The position numbers and the translations under genes are program-made. The notes beneath the pieces are model-generated. The model saw only the letters and a program-made list of their open reading frames with translations. It was not told where the DNA came from and did not search any database. Shown here piece after piece: positions 49,999-58,678 of a DNA stretch of 64,000 bases; positions within the stretch are counted from its first letter, which is position 1, and every line of letters starts with the position of its first letter. The DNA is from Streptomyces koelreuteriae. Its GTDB lineage: Bacteria > Actinomycetota > Actinomycetes > Streptomycetales > Streptomycetaceae. The DNA is taken from positions 8,370,001-8,434,000 of the forward strand of contig NZ_CP075896.1 in assembly GCF_018604545.1 (NCBI RefSeq), given 5' to 3'.

Positions 49999-50433
49999 AT
50001 GTGCGACGAGCACATGATCGAATCCGTATTCGGGCCGCTCGGCGCGGACCGGGCCCGGCCGTGCAAACCAGCCGAGGCGCGCCGGGCCGTGGAGCGAGCC
50101 GTGGCCGAGCGCTGCCGCGACACGCACACCCCGTGTGACGCCGACGCCCTGTCCGACGCGCTGCTGGTCGTCTCGGAACTGACGACCAACGCGATCCTGC
50201 ACGGCGGCGGCGTCACCGACTTCCGGGTCGACGTGGACGGCCCCGGCGTGCGAGTCTCGGTGAGCGACCGCAGTGACGAACTGCCCGTGACCGCGCCGCC
50301 CGTCGACCCGCACGGACGGCTGCGGCACGGGGGCCACGGCTGGCCCATCGTGTGCCGGCTCTCCCGTGACGTCCGCGTCGCGGACCTGCCCGCCGGCGGT
50401 AAGTGCATCACCGCCGTCGTACCCCTCGCCTGA
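49999..50433 (+). CDS. HATPase anti-sigma-type regulator (RsbW/SpoIIAB-like)
   Basis: A 144-residue GHKL ATPase-kinase domain protein. The N-box is LLVVSELTTNAILHGGGVTD, the G1 region VRVSVSDRSDELPVTAPP and the G2 region GRLRHGGHGWPIVCRLSRDV. Actinomycete proteins of this class bind a sigma factor or phosphorylate STAS antagonists. It precedes the SigB-type sigma gene by 203 bp on the same strand and is the natural candidate for its anti-sigma factor. It opens the stress-signalling island. AGGGAGCTGCAGG precedes the ATG. Confidence 0.88.
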   Translation: MCDEHMIESVFGPLGADRARPCKPAEARRAVERAVAERCRDTHTPCDADALSDALLVVSELTTNAILHGGGVTDFRVDVDGPGVRVSVSDRSDELPVTAPPVDPHGRLRHGGHGWPIVCRLSRDVRVADLPAGGKCITAVVPLA

Positions 50434-50477
50434 AAACCCGGGTGCCGGCTCCCGGGCAGATTGCACAGCAAAGTGGA

Positions 50478-50502
50478 GTTTGTTCCACCGGGGGCAGGGC
50501 AG
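50478..50502 (+). promoter_or_regulatory. Candidate SigB-type promoter upstream of the sigma gene
   Basis: GTTT (50478-50481) and GGGCAG (50497-50502) are separated by 15 bp, near the Streptomyces SigB-class consensus GNNTN14-16GGGTAY but with imperfect -10. It would suggest autoregulation of the sigma factor. Confidence 0.25.
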
Positions 50503-50636
50503 TCGCAATCTCGTGCTTCGGACCGGAGGCGCGCCGGCGGGAGCGGTATGGCTGCCCCCGGAGGCCCTCCAGGCGATCCGGGCAGCGACCTTCCCGCGGT
50601 AGACCCTGAAATCACCGTTGTCAGGAGCGAATCCGC

Positions 50637-51503
50637 ATGCTCATCGACACGCCCACCAACCGCCCCGTCACGACCGGAACGACGACGACCACCGCCACCC
50701 GGCGGCGGCACGACGACGCCCCTGACACCGCGGCCCTCTTCACCCGGCTGGCGGAGCTGGAGGAGGGCCCCGAGCGGGAGGCGGTCCGCGACGAGCTCGT
50801 CGCGCTCTGGCTGCCCATGGCCCATCGCATCGCCGGCCGCTTCCGCGACCGCGGCGAGTCGCTGGAGGACCTGAAGCAGGTCGCGGCGCTCGGGCTGGTC
50901 AAGGCCGTCGACCGGTTCGACCCGAGCCGGGGAGCCTTCGAGAGCTACGCCGTCCCCACCATCACCGGCGAGGTCAAGCGGCACTTCCGGGACCGGATGT
51001 GGGCCCTGCGGGTCCCCCGCCGGGTGCAGGAACTGCGCAACAAGGTGCGGGTGGCCCGCCGTGAACTGACCCAGAACCCGGGCAGCCCCGAGCCCTCCGT
51101 GGCGGACCTCGCCGCCCACACCGGCCTGACCGAGGAAGAGGTCGGCGCCGGGATCGAGGCCCTGGAGAGCTTCAGCACCCTGTCGCTGGACGCCGAGCTC
51201 TCCGCCGACGACGACGGCTACAGCCTCGCGGACACCCTCGGCTCCACGGACGCCTCCTACGATGTCGTGGTCGACCGCGAGTCCGCCAAGGAAGGACTGC
51301 GCCGCCTGCCCGAACGCGAACGGGCCATTCTCTACATGCGCTTCTTCGAGGACATGACGCAGAGCCGCATCGCCGACCACCTCGGCATCTCCCAGATGCA
51401 CGTCTCCCGTCTCATCAGCCGCAGCTGCGCCCGTGTGCGCGACGAGGCCATGGGGCAGCGGACGGGCGCCCGGGACAGCGGCGGCACCTCCACCACGGCC
51501 TGA
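50637..51503 (+). CDS. SigB/SigF/SigG family RNA polymerase sigma factor
   Basis: A 288-residue group 3 sigma factor for stress and development. Region 2 reads WLPMAHRIAGRFRDRGESLE, DLKQVAALGLVKAVDRFDPS and GAFESYAVPTITGEVKRHFR. Region 3 reads VPRRVQELRNKVRVARRELT. Region 4 reads LRRLPERERAILYMRFFEDM then TQSRIADHLGISQMHVSRLI. It belongs to the SigB-type paralogues that are held off by HATPase anti-sigma factors such as the one encoded just upstream. A strong terminator follows at 51531-51573. Confidence 0.95.
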   Translation: MLIDTPTNRPVTTGTTTTTATRRRHDDAPDTAALFTRLAELEEGPEREAVRDELVALWLPMAHRIAGRFRDRGESLEDLKQVAALGLVKAVDRFDPSRGAFESYAVPTITGEVKRHFRDRMWALRVPRRVQELRNKVRVARRELTQNPGSPEPSVADLAAHTGLTEEEVGAGIEALESFSTLSLDAELSADDDGYSLADTLGSTDASYDVVVDRESAKEGLRRLPERERAILYMRFFEDMTQSRIADHLGISQMHVSRLISRSCARVRDEAMGQRTGARDSGGTSTTA

Positions 51504-51530
51504 CCGACCGACCTACGAGGAGCGACCCGA

Positions 51531-51573
51531 GAAGGGGCCCGGCCGACGGCATCAGCCGCGGCCGGGCCCTTTC
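51531..51573 (+). terminator. Intrinsic terminator after the sigma gene
   Basis: GAAGGGGCCCGGCCG (51531-51545) pairs with CGGCCGGGCCCTTTC (51559-51573), a 15-bp stem with one G-U pair and a 13-nt loop, ending in TTT. Confidence 0.75.
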
Positions 51574-51686
51574 GCGCACCAGCCACGGCCGGGCCCCCTG
51601 GGCCGCCAGGCCGGAATGCGCCGGTCCGCCGGCCGGCCGGGTGTGTGGCCGTCGGGCCGGGGCATGCGGAACGCCGGGAGGTCGAC

Positions 51687-52526
51687 ATGAACACGAGTGC
51701 GCTGGCACAGACCGGACGGTTCCGAGCTCGACGGGCGGCAAAGGGTTCGGTGACCGAGGGGGCGGCACGGGCGGGATTCGCGGCCCGGGGCGTGATCTAT
51801 CTGCTGGTCGGCGCGCTGGCGCTGCAGATCGCCTTCGGCGACACCAAGGAGCAGGCCGACCGCGGGGGAGCCCTGGCGGCCATCTCGCAGAAGCCGTTCG
51901 GAGCGGTGCTGCTCTGGGCCCTGGGCATCGGGCTCGTCGGCATGGCCCTGTGGCGGCTGTCCGAGGTGGTCTTCGGCTCCGTCGGAAAGGACGGCCGCAG
52001 CGCCCGCAAGCGGCTGATGGCAGCGGTCCGCTGCGTGTTCTACGCCTTCGTCGCCTACTCCGTGCTGTCCTTCGCGGCCAGCCGTCACCAGAGCGGCGGC
52101 GGCTCCAGCGACCAGCAGTCCCGGGACGCCACCGCCCGGGCCCTGGAGCTACCCGGCGGGCAGTGGCTGGTCGGCGCGGCCGGGCTCGCGATCGTCGCCG
52201 CGGGCGGATGGATCGGCGTACGCGCGGTCCTGCGCAAGTACCACGACAAGCTCCGGCTCGGGCAGATGGGCCCGCGCACCCGGCGGCTGGTGGACGTCAC
52301 CGGCGTGGCCGGCGGCGCCGCCCGGGGGCTGGTCTTCGCCGTGGCCGGTGTCTTCGCCGTGCGCGCCGCGATCGACTACGAGCCCGACAAGGCCAAGGGC
52401 CTGGACGACACCCTGCGGGCCTTCGCCGACACCCCGCTCGGCCCCTGGCTGCTGGTCGGCGTCGCGGCCGGGCTCGTGTTGTTCGGGGTGTTCTCCTTCG
52501 CCATGGCCCGCTGGCGACGCGTCTGA
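51687..52526 (+). CDS. DUF1206 membrane protein
   Basis: A 279-residue integral membrane protein with six TM helices arranged as three repeats of two: AARAGFAARGVIYLLVGALA, VLLWALGIGLVGMALWRLSE, AVRCVFYAFVAYSVLSFAAS, WLVGAAGLAIVAAGGWIGVR, GAARGLVFAVAGVFAVRAAI and LLVGVAAGLVLFGVFSFAMA. The repeating F.ARG.IY/.VFA pattern defines DUF1206. GGGAGGTCGAC precedes the ATG. Its position behind a SigB-type gene agrees with a membrane-stress role, but function is unknown. Confidence 0.9.
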   Translation: MNTSALAQTGRFRARRAAKGSVTEGAARAGFAARGVIYLLVGALALQIAFGDTKEQADRGGALAAISQKPFGAVLLWALGIGLVGMALWRLSEVVFGSVGKDGRSARKRLMAAVRCVFYAFVAYSVLSFAASRHQSGGGSSDQQSRDATARALELPGGQWLVGAAGLAIVAAGGWIGVRAVLRKYHDKLRLGQMGPRTRRLVDVTGVAGGAARGLVFAVAGVFAVRAAIDYEPDKAKGLDDTLRAFADTPLGPWLLVGVAAGLVLFGVFSFAMARWRRV

Positions 52527-52554
52527 GGCGCGTCGTACGGGGAACACGAAGCCA

Positions 52555-52989
52555 ATGAGCGATTCCGAGATTCCGCATGGCGACGACCGGCCCGTGGACA
52601 TGTACCTGGACCTCCTGCGCATCCGGATGGACACCGAGGACTACCGCCTCCTGATGCGCGTGGTGGAACCGGTTCTCGAGGCGATCGACGAGGAGCGCCT
52701 GTCCAGCCTCGACTTCGCGCTCGACTCAGGGGACGGCGACGAACTGCCCCAGGAGGTGCGGGACGAGGTGGCCCTCGTCATCGCCACCGCCGTCACCGGC
52801 CGCCTGGACAACGAAGTGGTCGAACTCGACGTCGACGAGACCGGCCCGGTCCGGATCGTCACGGACGCGACCACGGCGTCCGACCCGGACCGCCTCGGCG
52901 AGATAGCCGACTACATCAAGGAACGGCACCGGCAGACCGAGGAGCTCCGGGGCATCGCCGAGGTGAGCGGACTGCCCACGGACTTCTGA
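52555..52989 (+). CDS. Small acidic protein, function unknown
   Basis: A 144-residue protein with low pI, for example MYLDLLRIRMDTEDYRLLMR, VVEPVLEAIDEERLSSLDFA and EVVELDVDETGPVRIVTDAT. No family recognised. The frame is convincing by GC3 and by its location 28 bp after the DUF1206 gene. It converges with the FUSC gene across a short palindrome TGAGGCG-TAAT-CGCCTCA that contains both ends. Confidence 0.65.
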   Translation: MSDSEIPHGDDRPVDMYLDLLRIRMDTEDYRLLMRVVEPVLEAIDEERLSSLDFALDSGDGDELPQEVRDEVALVIATAVTGRLDNEVVELDVDETGPVRIVTDATTASDPDRLGEIADYIKERHRQTEELRGIAEVSGLPTDF

Positions 52990-53001
52990 GGCGTAATCGC
53001 C

Positions 53002-55248
53002 TCAGCCCCGGGGTTCCCCCACCGGCACGCCCAGCGGCCTGGCCAGGCCCACCACGGCCTCGTCCAGTCGCTCCAGGTGCCGCAGCACGCGGTCGGTGAT
53101 CCGGCCGTAGCGCGGGGTGCCGGCGTCGGACCCCAGCAGCGAGGCGATGCTCGGGCCGGTCTCCACCCGGGCACCGGTGTGCTCGTCCTCGACCCGGGCC
53201 GCGATGGTCCCGATGTTGCGCACGGTCCGCGCCGCGGCCCCGCGCAGCCGTGGGTCCGCCGCGATCGAGGGATGCGTGGGCAGCAGCTCGGCGGTCGCCG
53301 CCAGCGTCCGCGCGTGGTACGCGCACGTCTCCAGCAGCGCCACCACGTACCGGGCCGTGTGGCGCCGGGCCCGCAGCGGCGTGACCGGATGGGTCAGCGG
53401 CTGCGTGGCGGCCCGCAGGTCGGCCAGCGCCTGGTCCAGGTCACGCGCCTTGTCCAGCAACTCGTCCGCGGGCCCGCCGCTGAGCTGCCCGACCGCCGCC
53501 TCGGTGACGTCGGCCAGCCGCTCGAGCACGGTGCCGAGCAACTCGTTCGTACGGCGGTCGGTCCGCACCGGCAGGACCAGCGCCGCCGCCACCACGCCGC
53601 AGACCGCGCCGAGAGCGGTCTCCTCCACCCGCAGCACCAGCACGTCGAGGCTGTAGGTGTGCAGCAGCGTGTACAGCAGCCCCAGCATCGCCGTGACGAA
53701 GAACGACATCAGCGTGTACGACAAGGGCGCCGAGTAGAACATCGCGAAGATCAGCACCAGCACCAGCGCGAACGCCGTCCAGGTGTGCTGCCCGACCACG
53801 CCCGCCAGCACGATTCCGGCCACCACGCCGAACACCGTGCCGAGCAGCCGCCGGTAGCCCTTGACGAGGATCTCGCCCGTCGAGGCGGTGTTCAGGAAAA
53901 CGATCCAGCAGGTCAGCACCGCCCAGTACCAGCGCTGAGTGGACAGCAGCTCGCCGCCCACGATGGCCAGCGTCGAACCGACGGCGACCTGCACGGCGGC
54001 ACGCGTGGTGGGCCGCCGCAGCCCTGTCTCCTCCTCCACGGACGGCTCCTCGCCGCCGCCGTCGATCGCGGCGTCCTCGGCGTCCAGCTCCTCGCGGGAG
54101 CGGGCCGTGGCGGGGGTGTCGTCCGACTCGTCCTGCGGGCCGTCCAGCGCGATCCGCAGACCCATCACCGCGCGGGCCGCCTCGCCGATGCCCCGGAAGA
54201 CGTCCTGGACGGCGGCGGGCGCGGCCGGAAGGTTGTCCTCGTCCCGGTAGCCGAGCAGCCGGTTGCGCAGGTGGGCCAGCGCGGTGCCCGTGTCGCCGCT
54301 CCCGGCCCGCAGCACGAGGGTGCGCAGCGCCTCGAGATCCCGGCGGAGCGTGGCGGTGGCCTCGTCCGGCACCGCCGGGGCGCCGCCCAGCGACGGCGCG
54401 GGCGCGCCCGGCAGGTGCAGGGTGAGCGTGTCGGCCCGCTCGGCGCTGCGGGCGGTCAGCAGCAGCAGACCGAGCCGCTCGGCGGCGATCTCCGCGTCCG
54501 CGACCCGGCGCTGCACGAGGCGCGCCACGGACTCGTCCGGGGTGCCCTCGTCCAGTTGGGCCTGGATCATCATGGCGGTCTCGTGCAGCCGCGCGGTGCC
54601 CTCGCGCACGGCGTTCAGTGCCTTGTCCATCTCGTCCCCGTCGGCGTCGAGGAGGTCGAGCTGCGCGGACACCAGCTGGGCCAGCCGGGCGCGGAAGGCC
54701 AGCCGCAGCCGCATCAGGACGCCCGTGGGCGTCGCCGGCACCACCGCGAAGCGCAGTACGGCACTGCAGCAGAAAGCCACCGCGATGACGCCGCACAGCG
54801 CGGGCAGCGAGGAGACGGTGACGCCGACGAAGAGGGACAGGAAGTAGACCTGGAAGCCGATGAGTCCGAGCGCGGTGCCGCGGTCGCCGAAGCGGCGGCC
54901 GTAGACCGCGCAGAAGATCAGGACGACGAAGAAGATGTCACCGACGTAGACCCGCGCGCTGAGCATCGCGCTCAGGGAGACGGAGGCCAGCGCCACCGGC
55001 AGGCCCAGCGCCAGGGTCACGGCCTGGGGGCCGAGCTGCTTCTCCCGGATGGCGAAGGTGGCGACCATCGCCGCCATGGCCCCCGCCACCAGCTGGTGCA
55101 CATCGGCCCCGAACAGGCTGAGCACGGCCAGGGTGAGCGTGATGGCGCCGACCGTGCGCAACCCTGCCGTCAGACGCAGCAGTCCGGGGTCGGACGCCGC
55201 GATCCGGTCCCGCAGACCTGTCCACACCGACCGTCCCGCTGCCCTCAC
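53002..55248 (-). CDS. FUSC family membrane protein
   Basis: A 748-residue protein of the FUSC/aromatic-acid-exporter class. It has two clusters of hydrophobic helices, about residues 15-170 (VGAITLTLAVLSLFGADVHQ, VYVGDIFFVVLIFCAVYGRR) and about 415-560. The second carries YWAVLTCWIVFLNTASTGEI, YRRLLGTVFGVVAGIVLAGV and MFYSAPLSYTLMSFFVTAML. Two soluble helical domains follow each cluster. The duplicated layout is typical. Starting GTG at 55248 has GGGAGAGAG nine bases upstream; TTG at 55278 would add ten residues. Transport substrate unknown. Adjacent to the NDH-2 gene in the same orientation. Confidence 0.88.
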   Translation of the reverse strand: MRAAGRSVWTGLRDRIAASDPGLLRLTAGLRTVGAITLTLAVLSLFGADVHQLVAGAMAAMVATFAIREKQLGPQAVTLALGLPVALASVSLSAMLSARVYVGDIFFVVLIFCAVYGRRFGDRGTALGLIGFQVYFLSLFVGVTVSSLPALCGVIAVAFCCSAVLRFAVVPATPTGVLMRLRLAFRARLAQLVSAQLDLLDADGDEMDKALNAVREGTARLHETAMMIQAQLDEGTPDESVARLVQRRVADAEIAAERLGLLLLTARSAERADTLTLHLPGAPAPSLGGAPAVPDEATATLRRDLEALRTLVLRAGSGDTGTALAHLRNRLLGYRDEDNLPAAPAAVQDVFRGIGEAARAVMGLRIALDGPQDESDDTPATARSREELDAEDAAIDGGGEEPSVEEETGLRRPTTRAAVQVAVGSTLAIVGGELLSTQRWYWAVLTCWIVFLNTASTGEILVKGYRRLLGTVFGVVAGIVLAGVVGQHTWTAFALVLVLIFAMFYSAPLSYTLMSFFVTAMLGLLYTLLHTYSLDVLVLRVEETALGAVCGVVAAALVLPVRTDRRTNELLGTVLERLADVTEAAVGQLSGGPADELLDKARDLDQALADLRAATQPLTHPVTPLRARRHTARYVVALLETCAYHARTLAATAELLPTHPSIAADPRLRGAAARTVRNIGTIAARVEDEHTGARVETGPSIASLLGSDAGTPRYGRITDRVLRHLERLDEAVVGLARPLGVPVGEPRG

Positions 55249-55342
55249 GCCGCCGCACTCTCTCCCGACCCACACCAAGATCCGCGTCTCAGCATGTCAT
55301 GCCGGAATCGGAAGCTCCCCTTCGACCCCGCCCAGCCCCCGT

Positions 55343-56716
55343 CTAGTCCCGTCGACCGGTCCCCTCGATGTGCTCCCGTACCTGTTCCGGCGTCAGATAG
55401 GCGTCCGTGTACTCGAAATCCTTCAGCCGGGCGGCCTTGCGGGTCTGGAAGCCGGTCCGTACGAAGTCGTCGCCGGCGACCGCGTTGAGCAGCCAGTTCG
55501 TCATCACCCGCGTCTTGGCCACGTTGGTGCGCAGCGCCGACCAGTGGTAGCCGCGGGCGACGGCCTGGGCGGGCAGACCGCGCAGTTCGATGCCCAGCGG
55601 CTTGGAGACCGCGTCGGTGCCGCCGAGGTCGACGACGAGCCCGAGGTCCTTGTGGACGTAGCGCTGCATCGCCTGCCCCCGCAGCGCCGCGATGACGTTG
55701 TCGGCGACATGCTTGCCCTGCCGCAGGGCGTGCTGCGCGGTGGGCGGGCACATGGCGCCGTCGTCGCCCTTGGCCAGGTCGGGCACCGCGGCCGAGTCGC
55801 CGAGCGCGAACACCCCGTCGTTGCCCGGCAGGTTCATCTCGGGGGCGACGGCGAGCCGCCCCTTGACCGTCTCGGCGCCTAGCGTGGCGATGAGCGGGCT
55901 GGCGACGACCCCGGCGGTCCAGATCAGTGTGCGGGTCGGGATCACCCGCCCGTCGGTGAAGGTGACCTCCTCGGGGCCCGCCTTCGCGATGGAGACGCCC
56001 AGGGAGATCTCGATGCCCCGCCGCCGCAGGATCTCCTGCGCGCTGCTGCCGAGCTTCTCGCCGAGCTCCGGCATCAGCTTCGGCGCGATGTCGATCAGAT
56101 GCCACTTGATCAGCCCCGGGTCCAGCCGCGGGTAGCGCTTCACGGCCGCGTGCGTCAGACGCTGCAGGCACGCCGCGGTCTCGGTGCCCGCGTAGCCGCC
56201 GCCGACCACCACGAACTGCAGCCGCGAGGCCCGCTCGTCCGGGTCCTGGCTCGCGTCGGCCAGATCGAGCTGCGAGATGACGTGGTCCCGGATGTACGCC
56301 GCCTCGGCGAGCGTCTTCATCCCGAACGCGTGGTCCGTCAGACCGGGGATGTCGAAGGTGCGGGTGATGCTGCCGGGGGCCAGCACGATGTAGTCGTACG
56401 GCTCGTTGACGATCTGGTCGGTGATGGTGCGGATGACGCAGACCTTGGCCTTCAGGTCGACGCCGACGGCCCCGCCCGGAATGATCCGCGTGCGGTACTT
56501 CTTGCTGCGGCGCAGGGAGACGGCGATCGACTGCGGCGTCAGCACGCCGGAGGCGACCTGGGGGAGCAACGGCAGGTAGAGCTGGTAGGCGAACGGCGTC
56601 ACCAGCGTGACGTCCGCCTCGTCCGGGGAGAGTTTCCGTTCCAGACGGCGGACGCACTCCACGCCGGCGAAGCCTGCGCCAACCACCAGGATCCTGGGTC
56701 GTGTCACGGTGTTCAT
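55343..56716 (-). CDS. Type II NADH dehydrogenase-like flavoprotein
   Basis: A 457-residue NAD(P)/FAD oxidoreductase that would feed electrons from NADH to quinone at the inner membrane face. FAD motif PRILVVGAGFAGVECVRRLE, NAD motif FVVVGGGYAGTETAACLQRL, LIWTAGVVASPLI, VFALGDSAAVPD and CPPTAQHALRQGKHVADNVI are hallmarks. The C-terminal region is short, with KTRVMTNWLLNAVAGDDFV, as in NDH-2. ATG at 56716 is used; ATG at 56755 with AGGGG seven bases upstream is a real alternative that adds 13 residues. It sits inside the stress island, hinting at redox control. Confidence 0.88.
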   Translation of the reverse strand: MNTVTRPRILVVGAGFAGVECVRRLERKLSPDEADVTLVTPFAYQLYLPLLPQVASGVLTPQSIAVSLRRSKKYRTRIIPGGAVGVDLKAKVCVIRTITDQIVNEPYDYIVLAPGSITRTFDIPGLTDHAFGMKTLAEAAYIRDHVISQLDLADASQDPDERASRLQFVVVGGGYAGTETAACLQRLTHAAVKRYPRLDPGLIKWHLIDIAPKLMPELGEKLGSSAQEILRRRGIEISLGVSIAKAGPEEVTFTDGRVIPTRTLIWTAGVVASPLIATLGAETVKGRLAVAPEMNLPGNDGVFALGDSAAVPDLAKGDDGAMCPPTAQHALRQGKHVADNVIAALRGQAMQRYVHKDLGLVVDLGGTDAVSKPLGIELRGLPAQAVARGYHWSALRTNVAKTRVMTNWLLNAVAGDDFVRTGFQTRKAARLKDFEYTDAYLTPEQVREHIEGTGRRD

Positions 56717-56947
56717 CCCTTTCTGCGGCTCCAGGCGGTCTGCCTCGAACGCCATTCGACTGCCCCTGGATCGCCGGTTCGCACCCCTTCGATCCCATCG
56801 CGTGTCCGACGGGTACGCCAGTCGGACGCGGCAGGCAGACGAACGCGTCGATCACCACCATGCCCGCACCGTGGCCGAAAAGCACCAGGCGGGAGTGAAG
56901 AACGCGTGCAAGGCACGGCCGCCCCGAGCCGCTGCCGGAACGCGCCG

Positions 56948-58678
56948 TCAGGACGCGGTGTCCCCCTGGAGATGACACAGCAACAGGCACACGTCGTCGT
57001 CCCGCTCTGAATCGCTCAGCAGCGGATGCAGGATCCGGTCCGCCGAGCCCTCCAGATCCGCGTCCAGCTCCGCGGAACGGAACCCGCCGAGCGCCGTGGC
57101 CAGACGGGCGATACCCGGGTCTATGCCCTGCGCGCGCCGCTCGACCAGCCCGTCCGTGTACAGCGCGAGCGTCGACCCGGGCTCCACCTGCTCCGTGTGG
57201 TCGGCGATCTCCTGGGTGAGCGGGATGCCGAGCATGGCGCCGGGTTTGGCGTCGAGCGTGCGCACCGTCCCGTCGGGCAGCCGCAGCACCGGCGGCGGAT
57301 GCCCCGCGGCGGCCCAGGTCAGGGTGGGCTCGTCCGGGTGGAAGCGGGCGATGACGGCAGTGGCGTACAGATCGGGCTGCAGATGGTGCAGGAACCGGTG
57401 CAGCCGGGTCAGCAGCCGGCCCGGGCTGTCGCCGTCGACGGCGTACGCCCGCAGCGCGGTACGCAACTGGCTCATCATGACGGCCGCGTGCAGCCCGTGC
57501 CCGGTCACATCCCCGATGACGGTGATGAGCCCGCCGTCCCGCTGGCGGAACGCGTCGTACCAGTCACCGCCGATGTTCATCCCGTGCGTGGCGGGCAGAT
57601 ACCGCGCGGCCAGGCTCAGACCCGGCGTCGTCGGCAGATCCGTGAGCAGGGCCCGCTGCAGCGTCTCGGCGATGTCGCGGTTGTGCTCGAAGCGCCGGGC
57701 GTTGTCGATCGCGATGCTGGCCCGCCGGGTCAGCTCGATCAGCATCACCGCGTCGTCCGGGTCCCAGCGCGCACCGGGCGGCGACAGCGTCAGGACGCCC
57801 AGCGGTGCCCGCCGCGTCGGCAGCGGGACGCACAGCAGTGGCCGACCGGGATCCAGCACCGACGGCGGCTGGTCCTCGACACCGGGCAGGCCACCGGGAT
57901 GATCGGCGGCGTACTGGGGCCGGCCGGTGCGGGCCGCGACCACGGCGGCGGCCGGATGCGGCGCCGACCCGTGCCGGTCGTCCTCGTGGTCGAACAGCCA
58001 GATGTCGACGCTGCGCGCGTACTCCGGCACCAGCAGGTCCGGCAGCCGGCGCACGATCTCCTCGTGGTTGAGCGAGGTCGTCAGCACGGCACTCGCGTCC
58101 GCGAGGAAGGTCAGCCTGCGGCGGGCGCTCTCCGCCTCGTTGCGCGCGCTGCGCTCGGCGGCGAACGCCTCGCGCTGGGCCCGCCCGGCCGCGTCCAGCT
58201 CCGCGTGCAGCGCCAGGACGCCCTGGTTCGTCTGGTGCAGCTCCTCGCGGTGGAAGGAGACCAGGTCCTCCTGCTCGGTGAGCTTGTCCAGCACCACGGC
58301 CGTGTCCTCGTCGGCACCGAGCAGCGCCTCCGCGAGGGCGGCCGGGTCGTCCGCGACGGTGCCGCTCTCCCCGGCCCGGGCCGCCTCGGGGCAGGGGACC
58401 GTGACCTCCCACGGCGGCTCACCGGCCGCGGCGGACGCCTCCGGCGACGGGGTCACCACGGCGTGCAGCAGGCCCTCCTCTGCGGGGGAGCCGGCCAGGT
58501 CCATGGTGAGCAGCCACGTGCCGCCCTTGGTGAGGCATTGGCGCAGCTGGGCGCTGAGGGCGGTGGCCAGCCTCGTCCGTTCGACGGTGGACACCCCGTA
58601 CGCGGCGGCCAGGCGCGCGAGGGCGATGCGGGCACGTGCCGCATCGGTGACGGTGGTGATCTGCCAAGTGCGCATCAT
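56948..58678 (-). CDS. GAF-containing SpoIIE/RsbU-type PP2C phosphatase
   Basis: A 576-residue regulatory phosphatase. An N-terminal helical sensor region (1-190, with coiled-coil-like HREELHQTNQGVLALHAELD) precedes a GAF domain (about 195-330; TSLNHEEIVRRLPDLLVPEY, LGVLTLSPPG). The PP2C domain follows, with IGGDWYDAFRQRDG, ITVIGDVTGHGLHAAVMM, LYTDGLVERRAQGID and RDDDVCLLLCHLQ; all metal-binding Asp residues are present. It should dephosphorylate a STAS antagonist to free the sigma factor. It is the last gene of the stressosome operon, with ATGA overlap to the HATPase-PP2C fusion. Confidence 0.93.
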   Translation of the reverse strand: MMRTWQITTVTDAARARIALARLAAAYGVSTVERTRLATALSAQLRQCLTKGGTWLLTMDLAGSPAEEGLLHAVVTPSPEASAAAGEPPWEVTVPCPEAARAGESGTVADDPAALAEALLGADEDTAVVLDKLTEQEDLVSFHREELHQTNQGVLALHAELDAAGRAQREAFAAERSARNEAESARRRLTFLADASAVLTTSLNHEEIVRRLPDLLVPEYARSVDIWLFDHEDDRHGSAPHPAAAVVAARTGRPQYAADHPGGLPGVEDQPPSVLDPGRPLLCVPLPTRRAPLGVLTLSPPGARWDPDDAVMLIELTRRASIAIDNARRFEHNRDIAETLQRALLTDLPTTPGLSLAARYLPATHGMNIGGDWYDAFRQRDGGLITVIGDVTGHGLHAAVMMSQLRTALRAYAVDGDSPGRLLTRLHRFLHHLQPDLYATAVIARFHPDEPTLTWAAAGHPPPVLRLPDGTVRTLDAKPGAMLGIPLTQEIADHTEQVEPGSTLALYTDGLVERRAQGIDPGIARLATALGGFRSAELDADLEGSADRILHPLLSDSERDDDVCLLLCHLQGDTAS